From CAVPWP01 sp050789285 (GTDB lineage Bacteria; Pseudomonadota; Alphaproteobacteria; Rhodobacterales; Rhodobacteraceae), in NCBI RefSeq assembly GCF_050789285.1, contig NZ_JBOUVX010000003.1, positions 620,001 to 684,000 on the forward strand: 64,000 bases of DNA, in the 5' to 3' direction. The notes below the pieces were generated by a model. It ran no database searches, was not told the origin of the DNA, and worked only from the letters and a program-made list of their open reading frames with translations. The position numbers and the translations under genes are program-made. Shown here one piece after another: positions 51,580 through 60,119 of the stretch (its first letter is position 1; each line of letters opens with the position of its first letter).

Positions 51580-52110
51580 ATGTCCGACACGCTTTGCAAG
51601 ATCCGACTAAAAATCGGCTCGATGGAGTTGGAGTACGAAGGCAGCCCCGACTTCCTTGAAGGAGGCATAGAAAGGCTTCTTGAGACTATGGGAGAGCTTT
51701 CCCAAAAGGTTCCCCCACAATCTAGCGCCCCTCTCGATCAGGCAGCCAATCCCGCTTCCAGCGTGTCACACACCGGAAGCACAACAGCAAATCAATCAGC
51801 GGCAAGCATTTCTTTCACAACTTCAACGCTTGCAGCGTACACTGACGCAAAATCGGGACCGGAACTGGCGCTTTGCGCCATGTTTTATCTGGAGCGAGTT
51901 CGCGGGAATACTTCAAACTCAAGCGGCGAGATTCTTCAGGAAATGAAGACAGCAGGAGGCTATTACAAGTCCACCATGTCGGGAAACAATGCTTCCAACC
52001 TTAAGAATCTTGCAAAGGCAAAGCGGATTAATGAGGTATCAAACGGAAAATATACACTTGCTAGTTCCGAGGCAAAAAGGCTTGAGGCGGTAGTTGCTCA
52101 AATCAGCTGA
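51580..52110 (+). CDS. island protein A: beta-rich N-domain, Ser/Thr linker, winged-helix-like C-domain
   Basis: The product has 176 residues and matches no family I recognise. Residues 5-25 (KIRLKIGSMELEYEGSPDF) read as a beta-hairpin leading to a short helix; 43-80 is a low-complexity linker rich in Ser, Thr, Asn, Gln and Ala; 90-176 looks like a winged helix (SSGEILQEMKTAGGYYKS, then a wing NEVSNGKYTLASS). It is AT-rich and overlaps the next gene by 17 bases. It might be the sensor, specificity or antitoxin partner of the HEPN protein; this is inference from gene pairing. Confidence 0.7.
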   Translation: MSDTLCKIRLKIGSMELEYEGSPDFLEGGIERLLETMGELSQKVPPQSSAPLDQAANPASSVSHTGSTTANQSAASISFTTSTLAAYTDAKSGPELALCAMFYLERVRGNTSNSSGEILQEMKTAGGYYKSTMSGNNASNLKNLAKAKRINEVSNGKYTLASSEAKRLEAVVAQIS

Positions 52111-52840
52111 CCTCAAGACTTGGCTGCATCAAGATCTTCCAAGGTTAGAGAAGCTGTTGCTCGTCCTTGCAGTTCTCGATAGGCCCGCTCTTCTAGCAGA
52201 GGTAAGAGACGAAGCAAGGAAAGCCGGCTTTAGGATTCCAGCCACTTGGAACGTCTCATCCACACTGGCCCGAAGCAAGGGCAAGGCGATTAGAACGCCG
52301 GAAGGGTGGGAGATCACTGACTCTGGAAAGGCTCTATTGAGAAGCCTCGGAGTGGCAGACGTGAGCCCATCTGCACTTAACGTTGCCTCTGACCTTCGGA
52401 AGCATCTAGAGAATATCGCGGACACTGAGACACGAGCGTTTCTGGACGAGGCCATTAATTGTCATGAGTACGGCTTGTACCGCGCCGCCATTGTCATGTC
52501 TTGGGTGGGCGCGGTAAGCGTGCTGCACAAGCATGTTCACTCAAACCATCTTGCTTTGTTCAACAAGGAGGCCTCCCGAGTTGACGACAAGTGGAAGGTC
52601 GCAAGGACCAGAGATGACCTTGGCCGAATGAATGAGGATAAATTCCTAGATACAATAGAACGAATCTCGGTCATTGGGAAGAACGTGAAGGATGCACTTA
52701 AGGAATGCCTCAAGCGCAGAAATGGATGTGGCCATCCGAACTCCTTGAAGGTGAGTATAAACCAGTCTGCTGCCCACCTTGAGGTTCTACTGCACAACGT
52801 GTTTGAACCATTCTCGCATTCACAAGGGTCAGCCACCTAA
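52094..52840 (+). CDS. island protein B: winged-helix plus HEPN-like domain
   Basis: The product has 248 residues. Start TTG 52094 is supported by GAGGCGG 5 bases upstream and the 17-base overlap with gene A; no ATG is available. Residues 15-87 resemble the winged helix of protein A (SSTLARSKGKAI, wing TPEGWEITDSG). Residues 100-240 are helical with EAINCHEYGLYRAAIVMSW, a pattern of HEPN-like proteins, and RRNGCGH at 208-214 gives R-x4-H with Asn after the Arg, the HEPN ribonuclease site. A defence or toxin RNase is the leading hypothesis; some HEPN proteins are inactive scaffolds. Confidence 0.7.
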   Translation: MLKSADLKTWLHQDLPRLEKLLLVLAVLDRPALLAEVRDEARKAGFRIPATWNVSSTLARSKGKAIRTPEGWEITDSGKALLRSLGVADVSPSALNVASDLRKHLENIADTETRAFLDEAINCHEYGLYRAAIVMSWVGAVSVLHKHVHSNHLALFNKEASRVDDKWKVARTRDDLGRMNEDKFLDTIERISVIGKNVKDALKECLKRRNGCGHPNSLKVSINQSAAHLEVLLHNVFEPFSHSQGSAT

Positions 52841-52842
52841 GC

Positions 52843-52989
52843 TTGACCTGCCCGTCGTGCAATGAAGAATTCTCCGCACCATTACCCACTACCACCTTCC
52901 TTCACTTTGCTGAGACGCCCAGCCCACTATACCCTCGCCCACCCTCTCCCCTTCCAACTCGCCCCTCCCCGACCCCCGAAACGCGCACC
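52843..52989 (+). pseudogene. island right-edge remnant with single CxxC knuckle
   Basis: Two bases after gene B, TTG 52843 opens a frame TCPSCNEEFSAP resembling the first half of a zinc ribbon. No second Cys pair follows; the frame becomes Pro/Thr-rich and runs into the native 57-residue membrane protein. It may be the 5' piece of a third island gene fused at the junction, or chance. Confidence 0.3.
52932..52977 (-). other. polypyrimidine/G-rich tract (quadruplex candidate)
   Basis: The plus strand is almost purine-free; the minus strand has runs GGGGG, GGGG, GGGG, GGGG, GGG, GGG and GGG with short spacers. It lies directly before the small membrane protein gene, which consequently has no Shine-Dalgarno. 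Confidence 0.5.
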
Positions 52990-53163
52990 ATGGGTCCCAC
53001 CCTGCTTCACATCCTCATCACCTCCGGGGCCATCGGCCTTGGCATCTGGCTGTTCAATCACCCCTTGATCCTCAAGGGGCGGTCGCAGCTTCTGCGGGGC
53101 GTGGTGATCTGGGCGGCGCTGGTGATCCTTCTGCGCGTCATCGACCTTGCCTTCCTGTCCTGA
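52990..53163 (+). CDS. small two-helix membrane protein
   Basis: The product has 57 residues from ATG 52990: one membrane segment (LHILITSGAIGLGIWLF), a basic loop (KGRSQLLRG) and a second segment (VVIWAALVILLRVIDLAFL). Composition is native, unlike the island. No function is recognised. A longer frame from 52843 exists but its extension is not protein-like. Confidence 0.6.
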   Translation: MGPTLLHILITSGAIGLGIWLFNHPLILKGRSQLLRGVVIWAALVILLRVIDLAFLS

Positions 53164-53244
53164 CCCCGTGGCCATCTTGCCCCCCTGCGCCCTGCCCGGC
53201 TAAGAGAGGTTGCCGCGCGTGGGTGCGGCGGAACGGGGTGCAGC

Positions 53245-54657
53245 ATGGACGGACATTCGACGACGGACACGACGGGCGGGACGGGCAGCGACACCATCGC
53301 CGGGGTGCGACGCGACAGGCTTCTGGCGCTGGCCGCGCGCGAGGCGCGGCGCTTTTCCGCCAGCCGGCCCAAGGCGGCCGCGGCGCTGAAGGCCCGGGCG
53401 GGCACCTACCTGGGCGGCGTGCCCATGCACTGGATGCGCGACTGGCCCATGCCGCACCTGCCGCTGGTGGCCGAGGCGCGCGGCGCCCGCCTGACCGATA
53501 TCGACGGCTACGAGATCGACGATTTCTGCCTGGGCGACACCGGCTCGATGTTCGGGCATTCGCCCAAGCCCGTGGCCCGCGCCATCCGCCGGCAGGCCGC
53601 GCGCGGGCTGACCTACATGCTGCCCACCGAAGACGCGCTTGAGGCCGGCCAGCTTCTGACCGACCGCTTCGGCCCCTTCCTGTGGCAGATCGCCACCACC
53701 GCGACCGACGCCAACCGCTTTGCCATCCGCGTGGCGCGCGCGGTGACGGGGCGGGCGAAGATCCTGGTGTTCCACGGCTGCTACCACGGCACGGTGGACG
53801 ACACGATGGTGGCGCTGCGCGACGGCCAGACGGTGATGCGCCCCGCCCTTGTCGGGCAGGTGCAGGACCTGACGCTGGGCGCGGTCTGTTGCGAGTTCAA
53901 CGACCTCGAGGGCGTCGAGCGGGCGCTGGCAGCGGGCGACGTGGCCGCGATCCTGACCGAGCCGGTGATGACCAATTCCTGCATGGTCTTGCCCGAACCG
54001 GGGTTCCTTGACGGGCTGCGGCGGCTGGCCGACGAACACGGTGCGCTTCTGATGATCGACGAGACGCACACGATCTCGTCCGGGCTGGGCGGCTATTCCC
54101 GCGTGCATGGCCTGAGCCCCGACATGTTCGTCGTCGGCAAATGCGTGGCCGGCGGCATGCCCACCGCCGTGTGGGGCATGACCGAGGACGTGGCTCGCCG
54201 GTTCGAGGACTACGACGCCGCCCGCGCCCCCGGATTTTCCGGCATGGGCACGACGCTGTCGGCGAACCCGATGCAGTTCGCCTGCCTGCGCGCGACGCTT
54301 TCGGACGTGATGACCCAGGCGAACTACGCCCACATGGAAAAGGGCGCGCTGCGCCTCTCGAAGGGCCTTCAGGCCGCCATAGACCGGCACGGCGCGCCCT
54401 GGCATGTCGTGCGCGTCGGCGCGCGAGTCGAGTTCATCTGCGCCCCCGGCCCCCTGAAGAACGGCACCGAAGCCGCCGCCGCCCACATGCCCGAGGTCGA
54501 GGCCGCCGTGCACACGGCACTTCTGAACCGCGGCTCGCTGATCGCGCCGTTCCACAACATGATGCTGGTCAGCCCGGCCACGAAGAAGCGCCAGATCGAC
54601 CGCCTGGTCGCCGCCTTCGACGAGATCCTGTCCGAACTTTTCGGGGACGCGGCATGA
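53245..54657 (+). CDS. class III PLP aminotransferase (GSA-aminomutase-like)
   Basis: The product has 470 residues from ATG 53245. PLP motifs: FHGCYHGTVDDT, DETHTISSGLGGY (Asp to pyridine N) and the Schiff-base Lys in VVGKCVAGGMP. It resembles glutamate-1-semialdehyde aminomutase in fold but a long N-terminus and pairing with a glutamine-synthetase-like enzyme argue for an amine-catabolic or -synthetic aminotransferase. The stop overlaps the next start as ATGA. Confidence 0.85.
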   Translation: MDGHSTTDTTGGTGSDTIAGVRRDRLLALAAREARRFSASRPKAAAALKARAGTYLGGVPMHWMRDWPMPHLPLVAEARGARLTDIDGYEIDDFCLGDTGSMFGHSPKPVARAIRRQAARGLTYMLPTEDALEAGQLLTDRFGPFLWQIATTATDANRFAIRVARAVTGRAKILVFHGCYHGTVDDTMVALRDGQTVMRPALVGQVQDLTLGAVCCEFNDLEGVERALAAGDVAAILTEPVMTNSCMVLPEPGFLDGLRRLADEHGALLMIDETHTISSGLGGYSRVHGLSPDMFVVGKCVAGGMPTAVWGMTEDVARRFEDYDAARAPGFSGMGTTLSANPMQFACLRATLSDVMTQANYAHMEKGALRLSKGLQAAIDRHGAPWHVVRVGARVEFICAPGPLKNGTEAAAAHMPEVEAAVHTALLNRGSLIAPFHNMMLVSPATKKRQIDRLVAAFDEILSELFGDAA

Positions 54658-56048
54658 CCGGCCAGCCCAGCCCCTCGGGCTCGACCGTCGAAGAGGCCGA
54701 GGCCTTCCTGGCCGCCCACCCCGAGATCGAGGCCTTCGACATCGTCCTGCACGACGCCAACGGCATCGGGCGCGGCAAGATCATCCGCCGGCACGAACTT
54801 GTGCCCTTCTACCGCAACGGCCGGCACCTGCCGATCTCGATCCTCGGCTTGGATATCTGCGGCGAGGACGTGCACGAGACCGGGCTGATCTGGGACCAGG
54901 GCGACGGCGACCTGCGCGCCTGGCCGATCCCCGGCACGCTGGTGGCGCTGCACGGCACCACCCCGCCCCGGGGCGAGGTCTTCATGTCGATGCACGAGCT
55001 TGACGGGACCCCGATGACCTCGGACCCGCGTCACGCGCTGCAGCGCCAGGTCGCGGCGCTGGCCGAAGACGGCCTGCATCCGGCCGGGGCCTTCGAGCTT
55101 GAATTCTTCCTGCTGGCAAACGACCGCGACGCCGCCGGGCGCGTTCAGCCCGCGCGCGACGTGCTTGACGGTCGCACCAGCCAAAAGACCGAGGTCTATT
55201 CCGTCGACCACCTGCACGGGATGCTGCCGCTCTTCTCGGACATCTACGCCGCCGCGGGAAAGGCCGGGATCACCGCCGAGACCATGATTTCGGAATACGC
55301 GCCGGGGCAATACGAACTGACGCTGCATTACCGGACGGACGTGATGCAGGCCGCCGACGACCTGATGCGGCTGAAGCGGATCGTCCGGCAGCAGGCGCGC
55401 CTTCACGGCGTGACGGCCTGCTTCATGGCCAAACCTTTCGAGGGCTATGCCGGATCGGGGATGCATTTCCACGTCTCGATGCAGGACAAGGACGGCCGGA
55501 ACGTCTTTGTCGAGGCGGTCGAGGGCAAGTGGTCGCAGACCATCCTGCATGCCTTGGGCGGCCTGAAGGCCACGATGGGCGAATCCATGCTGGTCTTCGC
55601 CCCGCACGCCAATTCCTGGCGCCGCTTCGCCAGCCAGTCCTACGCGCCGGTCAGCCCCTCGTGGGGCGTCAACAACCGATCGGTCGCGCTGCGCATCCCG
55701 GCCGGCGACATCCGCGCCCGGCGGATCGAACACCGCCCCGCAGGGGTCGACGCGAACGCCTATCTCGTGGCGACCACGGTGCTGGCCGGCGTGCGCCACG
55801 GGCTGCGGCACAGCATCGACCCGGGCCCCGAGACGACCGGCAACGCCTATGAAGAGGCCGCCGACGCCCCTGCGATCCCGATCGACTGGCGGTCGGCCAT
55901 CGAGGCGGCCAGGGGCTCGGCCTTCCTGACAGAGGCGCTTGGCGCGGACATGCACCGCACCTTCACCGCGATCAAGGCCGCGGAATACGCCCGTGTCGCC
56001 CGCACGGTCAGCGAGGTCGACTACGACCTCTACCTGCACACGGTCTGA
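54654..56048 (+). CDS. glutamine-synthetase-like enzyme (gamma-glutamylamine synthetase type)
   Basis: The product has 464 residues. GS motifs: metal-binding Glu in GAFELEFFL, EYAPGQYELTL, the GSGMHFHVS loop with metal His, FAPHANSWRRF and NRSVALRIP. Length and the absence of the GlnA adenylylation Tyr region place it with PuuA/GlnA3-like enzymes that ligate glutamate to amines or polyamines with ATP. It is translationally coupled to the aminotransferase, suggesting a two-step route in which gamma-glutamylation and transamination act on the same amine. Confidence 0.85.
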   Translation: MTGQPSPSGSTVEEAEAFLAAHPEIEAFDIVLHDANGIGRGKIIRRHELVPFYRNGRHLPISILGLDICGEDVHETGLIWDQGDGDLRAWPIPGTLVALHGTTPPRGEVFMSMHELDGTPMTSDPRHALQRQVAALAEDGLHPAGAFELEFFLLANDRDAAGRVQPARDVLDGRTSQKTEVYSVDHLHGMLPLFSDIYAAAGKAGITAETMISEYAPGQYELTLHYRTDVMQAADDLMRLKRIVRQQARLHGVTACFMAKPFEGYAGSGMHFHVSMQDKDGRNVFVEAVEGKWSQTILHALGGLKATMGESMLVFAPHANSWRRFASQSYAPVSPSWGVNNRSVALRIPAGDIRARRIEHRPAGVDANAYLVATTVLAGVRHGLRHSIDPGPETTGNAYEEAADAPAIPIDWRSAIEAARGSAFLTEALGADMHRTFTAIKAAEYARVARTVSEVDYDLYLHTV

Positions 56049-56054
56049 GCCCGC

Positions 56055-57029
56055 TCACAGCGTCAGGATGGTCGAGCCGGTGGTCTGCCGCGCCTCGAGC
56101 GCCCGGTGGGCGTCGGCCACGGCTTCCAGCGGGAAGGTCTGGCCGATGGTCACCTTGATGTCGCCCGCCAGCACCTTGTCGAAGACGTGCCGCGCCATCG
56201 CCTGGCAGGCGGCGGGGTCGGCGATATGGGTGAAAAGCGTCGCGCGCGTCAGCTTGAGCGATCCCTTGGCCGCCAGCGTCAGAAGGTTGACCGGATCGAC
56301 TGGACCCGACGCATTGCCGAACGAGATCATGAAGCCCAGGGGCCGCAGGCAATCGAGCGAACCGGCGAAGGTGTCCCGCCCGACGCCGTCCATCACGACG
56401 TCGACGCCCTTCCCGCCCGTGATCTGCTTCACGCGGGCGACGAAATCCTCGGTCCGGTAGTTGATCGCGTGCGCCGCGCCGGCTTCGGCGGCCAGTCGGC
56501 ACTTGTCGTCCGATCCGGCGGTGGCGATCAGTTCCACCCCCTCGGACCTGGCCCACTGGCAGGCCAGAAGCCCGACCCCTCCGGCTGCCGCGTGAAACAG
56601 GACGCGGTCCCCCGCCCCGATCGGCGTGGTGCGGTGAAAGAGATATTCCACCGTCATGCCCTGAAGCATGATCGCGGCGCCTTCCTCGAACGAGATCCCG
56701 TCAGGCAGGGGGCAGACCTGTGCGGCAGGCATCACCCGCGCCTCGCAATAGGCGCCGGGCGGCTGGGCGGCATAGGCGGCGCGGTCGCCGGGGCGCAGGT
56801 GGGTCACCCCTTCGCCAACCGCCTCGATCACGCCGGCGGCCTCCATGCCAAGGGCATGCGGCAAGTCGAGCTTGTAAAGACCGCTGCGCTGATAGACGTC
56901 GATGAAGTTCAACCCGCACGCCTTGTGGCGGATGCGGATCTGACCCGGCCCGGGCTCGCCCACCGGCAGGTCCACGACCTTCAGCTTCTCGGGACCACCC
57001 GTTTCCTCGATGACAACCGCGCGCACCAT
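56055..57029 (-). CDS. qor: NADPH:quinone oxidoreductase (zinc-independent MDR)
   Basis: The product has 324 residues. ATG 57029 follows AAAGGGGCAGG; the 44-codon extension is spurious. Medium-chain reductase motifs: GLNFIDVYQRSGLY, HALGMEAAGVIEAVGEG, AAAGGVGLLACQWA (NADPH Rossmann) and GVGRDTFAGSLDCL. Catalytic zinc Cys residues are absent, as in Qor. It reduces quinones or enones in the cytosol. Confidence 0.9.
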   Translation of the reverse strand: MVRAVVIEETGGPEKLKVVDLPVGEPGPGQIRIRHKACGLNFIDVYQRSGLYKLDLPHALGMEAAGVIEAVGEGVTHLRPGDRAAYAAQPPGAYCEARVMPAAQVCPLPDGISFEEGAAIMLQGMTVEYLFHRTTPIGAGDRVLFHAAAGGVGLLACQWARSEGVELIATAGSDDKCRLAAEAGAAHAINYRTEDFVARVKQITGGKGVDVVMDGVGRDTFAGSLDCLRPLGFMISFGNASGPVDPVNLLTLAAKGSLKLTRATLFTHIADPAACQAMARHVFDKVLAGDIKVTIGQTFPLEAVADAHRALEARQTTGSTILTL

Positions 57030-57129
57030 GTAGCCTGCCCCTTTTCGTGTCGCGGCAAGCTTACGGCCTGACGCCGTGCGCCACAAGGAAACCCGGCTGG
57101 CAGGGGCAGGTTCGCCTACCCCCTGGGCA

Positions 57130-57546
57130 TCACTGCTGGATCGCGCTGAGGTAGGAGACAAGGGCCAGGATCCGGCCGCGCGCCATCATGTCGCCCTGTG
57201 CCGGGTCAAGCCCGTCCGAGGCCATCGCGCTGACGAAATAGCGATCGCCCCAGACCGGCATGTCGCTGCCGTGCGCACGGATCTCGTTGCGTCCGTCGAC
57301 GACAAGCACGGCCTGTTCGTATGGAAAGGTCCCGCCGGCCCGTTCCGCCATCCGCGTCAGATCGGGGGTGTGGATTTCAAGAAGTCCGGCAATCGGACCA
57401 TCACCCTTGGCCGATTCCCCGTGGCAACCGGCGCAGGCGATCATGTATTCGGTCCGCCCCGGATCGGCGTCCTGCGACAATGCGGGCGCTGCGAGACAGG
57501 CGGCAAGGCAGGCGGCGGCGCCTGCGGCGGTCATCGTCCTGATCAT
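57130..57546 (-). CDS. periplasmic class I cytochrome c
   Basis: The product has 138 residues from ATG 57546 with GGAGG 10 bases upstream. The signal peptide (MTAAGAAACLAACLAAPALS) is followed by one CAGCH haem motif (about residue 39); the axial Met is likely in GSDMPVWG. It is a small electron carrier. The gene lies behind an FNR/FixK-like box whose centre is 78 bases from the start, and downstream of dabA on the same strand. Confidence 0.88.
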   Translation of the reverse strand: MIRTMTAAGAAACLAACLAAPALSQDADPGRTEYMIACAGCHGESAKGDGPIAGLLEIHTPDLTRMAERAGGTFPYEQAVLVVDGRNEIRAHGSDMPVWGDRYFVSAMASDGLDPAQGDMMARGRILALVSYLSAIQQ

Positions 57547-57617
57547 TATAGCATCCTCCGTCGGGGTTCAGGCCTTGAGAAGCCCCACGAAGGCTACCGC
57601 ACGCCGGGTCACGGGCA

Positions 57618-57631
57618 TTGACCGCAGTCAA
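57618..57631. promoter_or_regulatory. FNR/FixK-like box TTGACCGCAGTCAA before cytochrome c
   Basis: Dyad TTGAC-N4-GTCAA, embedded in a longer near-palindrome (GGGCATTGACC...GTCAATGCCC). It lies 72 bases upstream of the cytochrome c start and just after the dabA stop. Same form as the boxes at 10135 and 15506. Confidence 0.6.
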
Positions 57632-57659
57632 TGCCCATGGGCGACGTGTTGCGGGCAGT

Positions 57660-60095
57660 TCAGGCGACGGCCGCCAGGACGGGCTTGCCCCCGGCGCCGG
57701 CGACGGCTTCCCAGGTCATGCTGGGCCGATAGCGCCAGGCGAGGCGCCCCGCCTCGTCCATGGCGAAGAGGTGCAGCCAGCCGTTGTCGAACAGCGCGCG
57801 CACCCCGTCGTGGCGGGCAAGGATCGCCGTGATCGCCTCGCGCGGGGCCTCGACGCAGACCGACAGGCGCAGGGGTTCGTGGCCATAGCCCTCGCCGTCG
57901 TGCACCGACTGCCAGGGCAGACCCGCGCGCATGACGCCACCATTGCCTTCCAGAACGCCGATGCCGCCGACCACGTTGTGCAGAAGCTTGTTGCCCCCCC
58001 CGAAGACCTGCGGCGCGACGGTCGAGCCGTAGTATTGCAGGCTGATCCAGCTTGCGACGACCACGGGCGCCGTCAGGATCAGTTCGAGCACGGGGAAACC
58101 CCGGCCGCTGTCCTGCCGCCAGTCGTAGTCGTGCAGGAAGGCGCGGCCCGCAAGGCTGCGGCCCGCCGTGCGGTCGCGCGGCGCCGCGATGAACGCCTTG
58201 CAGCCGGCCAGCGCCCATTCGGGCCGGACTTCCGACCAGTCGCGGCTGCGCAGGTCGATGTCTCCTTCGCTGCCCGCGCGGGGCAGGCGCAACGCCCGTT
58301 CGCCCCGCGTCAGCCGGCCGGCATCGTCCAGCCAGCGCCGCGCCTGGGCCAGATCGTCGCCATGGGCCGAGGCATCGACGTCACCGTCGTACAACGTGAC
58401 GCGGTCGGTCGTGGTATCGTGCAGCGCGGCCAGGAACAGCGTGTCGGCAGGAACCTCGATCCCGCGGTCGACAAGGCCCGCGCGCACCTCCACGTCATTG
58501 AGAAGCCCTGCCAGGAGGCGGGCGTTCACCTCGCCCGAATGGCCACCGCAGGCGCCACAGTGCAGACCGCTGGCATGGGGATTGTTCACGACGTTCGCAC
58601 CGTGGCCGGCGACGATCACCAGCCGGGCGAAGCCGTCGGTCAGCGACATCGCGCGCAGTACGGTCTCGGCCGCCTGCAGCCGGGTCCCGGGGTCGAGCGC
58701 GGGGTCGAACCGCGGCGCGGGCTCGTCGGCGTGGGCATGCCCGTGATGGCCCAGCGCGTCGCCCAGAAGCTTGGCGACATAGACCGGGCCCATCGCCTCG
58801 ACGAAGGCGAAGGAGGATACGGCCGCCAGCTTGAACCGGCCCCAGGCGCGCTTCGCGCGGGCTGCATACCGCGCGGCGGCGTCGTCCGGCGCGCCCGGTC
58901 CCTTGCCCGCGGTGCTGCGCACGGTCGGGTTCAGAAGCACGGGAAGCCGCCGCTCGGCCACGTCCGAAGCAAAGCCGTGATGTTCGGCGAAGACGCCGAA
59001 GAAGCCCGCGAAGCCCAGCGTGCGGATGCCGGGATCGACAGATTCAAGCGCCCGACGGAAGACCTCGGAGCGGACGTCGATGCAGAAGGCCGCCTGCAGC
59101 GCGGGCCGGTCGTCGTTCGTGCGCGGCGCGGGGGCCGCCAGAGTCGCGGCAAGCTGGCGCTGCCCGGCCCGTTCGGCGGCCTCCTGCAGGATGGCGTCGA
59201 TCCTGTCATCCTCGCTGGCGGCGACCGGCGCGGCATGGGCCGCGACCACCGCCGACCAGTCGGCACCGACCCGGTCGGCGTATTGCAGGTAAAGCGCCTC
59301 TTCCCAGACAAGGCGGATCGCCAGAAGCTCGCGCAGGGTGCTGTCGCCGGTCCCGGCAAGTTCGGCTTGCCACAGCAGATAGCGGGCGTGCTGCGCCCAT
59401 CCGCCCAGCGACAGAAGAAGCTGATGGAAGCAGGTCTCGACCGCGGCATCGCTCAGCCCCAGCGTTCCGGCGGCGCGGGTGATCGCCTCGGACGGGTCCT
59501 CGCCCGCGTCGCCGACGAAGGCGGCGAAGCCCTGAAGCCCCATGATCTCGGGCGTGAGGTCACGCGTGGCGAAGGTGCGCCAGCCCCACCAGGCGCCGCG
59601 CTTCTTGGGTGCCACCCACAGCGCCTGCCCCTGATCGAAATAGGCCCCGGCCCAGACGCCGATGCGGTCGGCGATCAGCGCCGGCCAATCGAGTCCGCTG
59701 ACCGAAGCCGCAAGGTCGGCGACGGTCGGCAGGGCCTGCGGCGCGGGGCGGGCACGGGCGGCGGCGGCCCTAAGCGCGGCGACACTGGCGGGTTTCGCGC
59801 CCGCCGGAGCCGCGGCGAGGGCTGCGGCAAGGTCGGCCTCGGCGATCTCGCCCGCCTCGATCTTCGCCAGGTACCAGTCGCGCGGCATGGTCACCGCGAC
59901 CCCGCCCACCCGCGCCAGATGCGCAGCAAGCTCGGCCAGGGGTTTGTCGGTCTGTCCGAGGAAGGGATTGACCGCCACCGTCGCGGCCAGCGGGAAGGCC
60001 GGCGGGATGTGGCGTTGCGCGGCCTCGATCCCCTGCGCGATGGCCGAGGGAACGGCGGCGTCGGGCGTCATGTCGGGCGTCAGGATCGTCGTCAT
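57660..60095 (-). CDS. dabA: inorganic carbon uptake subunit DabA (UPF0753/DUF2309)
   Basis: The product has 811 residues from ATG 60095 (GAGGAG upstream). It is the soluble beta-carbonic-anhydrase-like partner of DabB. The four zinc ligands are identifiable: Cys about 338 and Asp about 340 in CIDVRSE, His about 498 in AGHGANV and Cys about 513 in LHCGACGG. The DAB complex hydrates CO2 vectorially, using ion gradient energy, to accumulate bicarbonate. The gene lies 24 bases after dabB. Confidence 0.93.
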   Translation of the reverse strand: MTTILTPDMTPDAAVPSAIAQGIEAAQRHIPPAFPLAATVAVNPFLGQTDKPLAELAAHLARVGGVAVTMPRDWYLAKIEAGEIAEADLAAALAAAPAGAKPASVAALRAAAARARPAPQALPTVADLAASVSGLDWPALIADRIGVWAGAYFDQGQALWVAPKKRGAWWGWRTFATRDLTPEIMGLQGFAAFVGDAGEDPSEAITRAAGTLGLSDAAVETCFHQLLLSLGGWAQHARYLLWQAELAGTGDSTLRELLAIRLVWEEALYLQYADRVGADWSAVVAAHAAPVAASEDDRIDAILQEAAERAGQRQLAATLAAPAPRTNDDRPALQAAFCIDVRSEVFRRALESVDPGIRTLGFAGFFGVFAEHHGFASDVAERRLPVLLNPTVRSTAGKGPGAPDDAAARYAARAKRAWGRFKLAAVSSFAFVEAMGPVYVAKLLGDALGHHGHAHADEPAPRFDPALDPGTRLQAAETVLRAMSLTDGFARLVIVAGHGANVVNNPHASGLHCGACGGHSGEVNARLLAGLLNDVEVRAGLVDRGIEVPADTLFLAALHDTTTDRVTLYDGDVDASAHGDDLAQARRWLDDAGRLTRGERALRLPRAGSEGDIDLRSRDWSEVRPEWALAGCKAFIAAPRDRTAGRSLAGRAFLHDYDWRQDSGRGFPVLELILTAPVVVASWISLQYYGSTVAPQVFGGGNKLLHNVVGGIGVLEGNGGVMRAGLPWQSVHDGEGYGHEPLRLSVCVEAPREAITAILARHDGVRALFDNGWLHLFAMDEAGRLAWRYRPSMTWEAVAGAGGKPVLAAVA

Positions 60096-60119
60096 GGTCC
60101 GTGTCTCCTCTCGGTCAGG

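Larger units (their letters stand above)
51466..52860 (+). mobile_element. AT-rich genomic island with two-gene HEPN module
   Basis: Base composition changes sharply after the pepF stop: 51781-51840 counts 27 G/C of 60 against 43 of 60 in pepF (50941-51000). Codon use in the two genes changes likewise. The DNA returns to the local style after about 52860. No integrase, transposase, tRNA or obvious flanking repeat marks the edges. Two ATGTTGA(C/T) copies at 51488-51495 and 51519-51526 lie in the 114-base leader. Confidence 0.7.
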
